The notes beneath the pieces were generated by a model. That model was not told where the DNA came from, searched no databases, and saw only the letters and a list, made by a program, of their open reading frames with translations. Of a stretch of 64,000 bases of DNA, positions 61,108-64,000 are shown one piece after another; the first letter of the stretch is position 1, and each line of letters opens with the position of its first letter. The position numbers were made by a program, and so were the translations under genes. This stretch comes from Bubalus kerabau (taxonomy: Eukaryota > Chordata > Mammalia > Artiodactyla > Bovidae). The stretch is from the NCBI RefSeq assembly GCF_029407905.1, contig NW_026577882.1, forward strand, positions 2,232,001 through 2,296,000, read 5' to 3'.

Positions 61108-62410
61108 TGCCAGGAGCCAGCGAGAGACATTCCACTTGTGACAAATGTCATGAGGAAAGAGTCTCGGCATACGCAAAGGCGGGATCGAGCCTCCGGGAGT
61201 TCTCCCGTATATTCTTCAGCATCTACCCCCAAAAACCAAAGTCTGCCTTCTTTATTGCTTTGTTCTCTCACCTCTGACATTACTGGGGATGTCCCCTACC
61301 ACCATCTCACTCTCTCTGTCAAAGAGCTAACTTACAGCTCCAACTAATAATGTTCCTGGGCAATTAGTAGTGTTTAAATCCAAACCCCTCAGATGGTTTT
61401 CTAATGCGCCTGACAAGTTTACCTGGTCTCCTACAGCTATGCATACGATTGTGTACAGTCTCCCAGCCTCGAGACGCACGGGAAGTTTAAGATATTCAAA
61501 TAGCTTAGAGCCTCTCAGAGAGTTAGAAACTGTCAGAATAAAACTAGTAAAAGATTTCATTGATGAACCAATGCTTTTTGCCAAGTTTCCACATCCCCTG
61601 AATTGTATCCTTGAATGTGTGTTAATTAATATAGTTGGTATGTAGAAAAAATAAGTACTGGCCTTGATGTTAGTAACTTTAGACCCTTAAGGTAATAAAT
61701 TCTTTTCTTTGTTGTAAACCCATTACACATCCTCCCTATAGGAATGCAATTTTATCTTCGAAAGATGGCGCCAAACCTTAAACAATTACTCTTAGAGAAA
61801 ATAACTCTTATGGTTGATAAGTCTTTGTCAAGAGTCATAAAATGTTAATAGGTCTTCTGGCCAGAAGATGATGTAAATCATCTAAACCATTTTTATACGA
61901 TAAATCTGCAGAAAAGAAACGCTGGTTTTTGATAAGGATTAAAGACTGCTGACTTTGCATCCCCTATTATCCTCTATGTGTAACTTAGGGTATTAAAACC
62001 TGTGTTGAAAATAAAGCTACGGGCCTTGCTCGCCAACGCTTGGTCTCCCCATGTCATTATTCCCCTCAATTTTCAGATGAGTGTCCATCTGGAGCGCGGA
62101 TATCCTCTGCGACCATTTATTTGCCTCGGCTTCGAAGACCTACTCGATTAGGTGTCTAAGGTGGGGCACCTTCCTCTATTCTAGAGGGCACTTGCAGCCT
62201 CCGTGGTCAGAGCTAACCTGGTGTCATGGGTTATATTGATTTTCCGCGTAAACCAAGCTACTCAGCTGCTTTTCTCCACTGAATTTTCCTACTGAGCTAT
62301 CCTCATTCTATTACTCTTTATATCTTTGATGAATAAATAAATATATAAATAGGTCGCCTACTCCATCTTCCCTTCAAATACCCTGGATCAGCTGGGGCTG
62401 GACCTCTGCA
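61108..62410 (+). mobile_element. 5' LTR of ERV2/ERVK-like provirus
   Basis: A 1303 bp LTR starting TG (61108) and ending CA (62409-62410), directly followed by a primer binding site. AATAAA lies at 62010-62015. The part from 61660 matches the left-edge LTR, and the ends match the inverted solo LTR (1298 bp). Short frames inside it are not genes. Confidence 0.9.
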
Positions 62411-62412
62411 GG

Positions 62413-62430
62413 TGGCGCCCGAGACAGGCA
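62413..62430 (+). promoter_or_regulatory. Primer binding site, tRNA-Lys type
   Basis: tggcgcccgagacaggca lies two bases after the LTR end. Its first ten bases equal a lysine-tRNA primer binding site and the rest has drifted. This supports a betaretrovirus-like (class II) element. Confidence 0.75.
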
Positions 62431-62650
62431 TTTCGAAGGTAAATCCCCAACCCCATTCCCCCAGTGTTCAGTTTTCGGGACAGATAGGATCCCACTTAGG
62501 GTGCTGCAGATCCCCCTGTAGAATAGACAGGGCGAGAGGAGTGGGAAGTGTTGAAGAGTTAGAAAAAACGGTTTCTAAAAAGGCTGACAAAAAGGGCCTA
62601 ATCTTTAGATAGCTAAAAGCAAAATCTTTTTCTATCCTTAATTTTCTGAC
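62431..62650 (+). other. Proviral leader with possible splice donor
   Basis: Untranslated leader between primer binding site and gag. A donor-like gaag|gtaaat has its GT at 62439-62440. A packaging signal would be expected here but cannot be seen by eye. Confidence 0.45.
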
Positions 62651-63223
62651 ATGGGCAACACTGAATCAAATGAAAGACAGCTCTTTATAGGAGTAATTTT
62701 ACAGTTATTAAGTAAAAGAAGAATCAAGGTTAAAACATCTTCCATTCAATCATTTTTTACATTTGTACAAGACCACTGCCCTTGGTTTCTACAACAAGGC
62801 ACTGTTAACCTAGATATCTTGAAAAAACTAGGAAAACAGCTAAGAGCTTATTGTGCTCAGCAAGGTTTGGAAAAAATCCCTACTTACACCTTTCCTCTGT
62901 AGAATATGACTAGAGATGTTTTAGATCCAGCTCATGAATTTGAAAAGGTACCTGTTAAAGTGGAAAGTAAAGTTGGAAAAGTACCTGTTAAACAAAAAAG
63001 CAAATCTGAAAAGGTACCTGTTATAAAGAAAAGTGAAAATGAAGAGGCTATACCTAGCTATCGACAGCTAAATGAATGGCTAGCCGCTATGACTGCCAAT
63101 GAGCATGTAAAAGATAGGGATGAAAAGAAAGATCAGCTCTCCCCTCAATTTGAAAAAGGTTTAGAGGAAACAGCAGCTCGATGCCATTCTGATGAGGATT
63201 GTTTTTTGTTTTTTGTTTTTTAG
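62651..63223 (+). pseudogene. gag: ERV gag (matrix region), disabled
   Basis: Gag would form the virus core. The ATG at 62651 gives an N-terminal Met-Gly, fitting myristoylation, followed by a matrix-like domain of about 83 residues with a CPWF motif, as in betaretroviral matrix proteins. An in-frame TAG at 62900-62902 ends it early. The same frame continues from 62906 with a Lys/Val/Pro-rich stretch containing a degenerate repeat (KVPVK three times) and then ends at 63223 after a run of T-rich triplets (63199-63223) that looks like a low-complexity insertion. Downstream frames are fragmented. The copy is a non-functional remnant. Confidence 0.82.
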
Positions 63224-64000
63224 CTAAAGATGCTCCTAAAAGTTTAAGAAAACATCCCTAATCAGACCATCCGCTCCTAGGAGGTTGAGGGAAACATCCC
63301 CGATCAGACAGTTCGTAAGATTTAGTTACCAAACAGCTAAAGGATCTCCGGAACAGAAGAGGAAAACTTCGGGACGCTCCCATCCCCCTATGCCTCCTCC
63401 TCCATGTCGGGGTAAAGGGCCACCGCTAGGAGTTTCCCGGAGAAGGATTTTCTCTAGTCCCAAGGATGAACTCGATCCTCACCTTGAGGCTTCTTTTCTA
63501 GTCCCCTCTGAAGTTTAGCCAGGGTAAAGAGGTTACAAAATAAATAAAAATATACTCTAAAATTAAAAAAAAAATTAAAAATGGATTTCTCTGCATCTAA
63601 GAATAGACAAATATTTATTGACTGTGGAATATGATTAGAAATGTCCTGGACCTCCGTCACGAGGCTGTTAAATAGACTATGGGGGAGGCTATAGAGGTGG
63701 ATGGTGGTGAGTCTCCATTTACTGCACAGATCATATTTTCTGCCATTGAAAAAAAAAAAAGGAGGGAGAAAGTGGTCTACCTCCCAAGGAAGGAGAGGGC
63801 TTACAGGACGCTGCGGCCGAGAGCCCTGGCGAGCTCCCTCCCCCTCTGCGCAAACCTTTAAAAAACTTATCCACCACTTTCTGATTTAAGGCGACTGCCA
63901 CCGCCTTCGATTGTGCCTCCCAGGACCCAGGAGTTCCCCACTTTGCCCCCAAAGCCTCCCAAAGTGTTGCCTAAGACTGAGGAAGATAAAAAGTTTTTTA
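63224..64000 (+). pseudogene. Decayed downstream gag-region sequence, runs off window
   Basis: No frame is continuous. A 78-codon piece (63285-63518) is Pro/Arg/Ser-rich. Around 63628-63660 the text 'gaatatgattagaaatgtcctgga' resembles 62902-62925 of the gag frame. A proline-rich tail (ccaccgccttcgattgtgcc onward) is plausible for Gag. The rest of the provirus, including any pol and env, would lie beyond 64000. Confidence 0.45.

Noticed and set aside
62412..62612. 66-codon frame starting at the primer binding site
   Set aside because: It lies in the untranslated proviral leader and overlaps the primer binding site.

Overview
The window is mammalian nuclear DNA from a ruminant, most likely cattle or a close Bos relative. 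It carries Bov-A2 and Bov-tA SINEs, a full-length-sized bovine-type L1, class II endogenous retrovirus LTRs and a ~1.4 kb tandem satellite whose sequence and period fit bovine satellite I (the 1.715 family). No intact host protein-coding gene is visible. The setting looks like pericentromeric or centromeric heterochromatin. The many short reading frames in it arise from GC-rich satellite monomers and are not genes.

Layout: (1) 1-742, 3' part of a + strand ERV2/ERVK-like LTR; (2) 743-3154, satellite I; (3) 3155-11315, one ~8.16 kb L1 on the - strand, inserted in a satellite monomer, with ORF1 and ORF2 broken by a few mutations; (4) 11316-23809, satellite I, about nine monomers; (5) 23810-36558, a different tandem family built from alternating ~695 bp (A) and ~536 bp (B) units, interrupted by a - strand solo LTR at 26295-27592; (6) 36559-46394, about 2.2 copies of a ~4.5 kb tandem repeat with a GC-rich minisatellite, poly(A)-signal-bearing segments and SINEs at shared positions; (7) 46395-61107, satellite I, about ten monomers in two sequence subfamilies; (8) 61108-64000, 5' LTR, primer binding site and decayed gag of an ERV2 provirus that runs off the window.

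The most striking point is that the LTR leaving the left edge and the provirus entering the right edge are in the same orientation and break the satellite monomer at the same base. The distances to the next satellite anchor agree to the nucleotide once a 6 bp target duplication is counted. The simplest reading is that 743-61107 plus one provirus is a single unit of a very long (>60 kb) tandem or segmental repeat. Family names rest on recognition from memory, since no alignment could be run.
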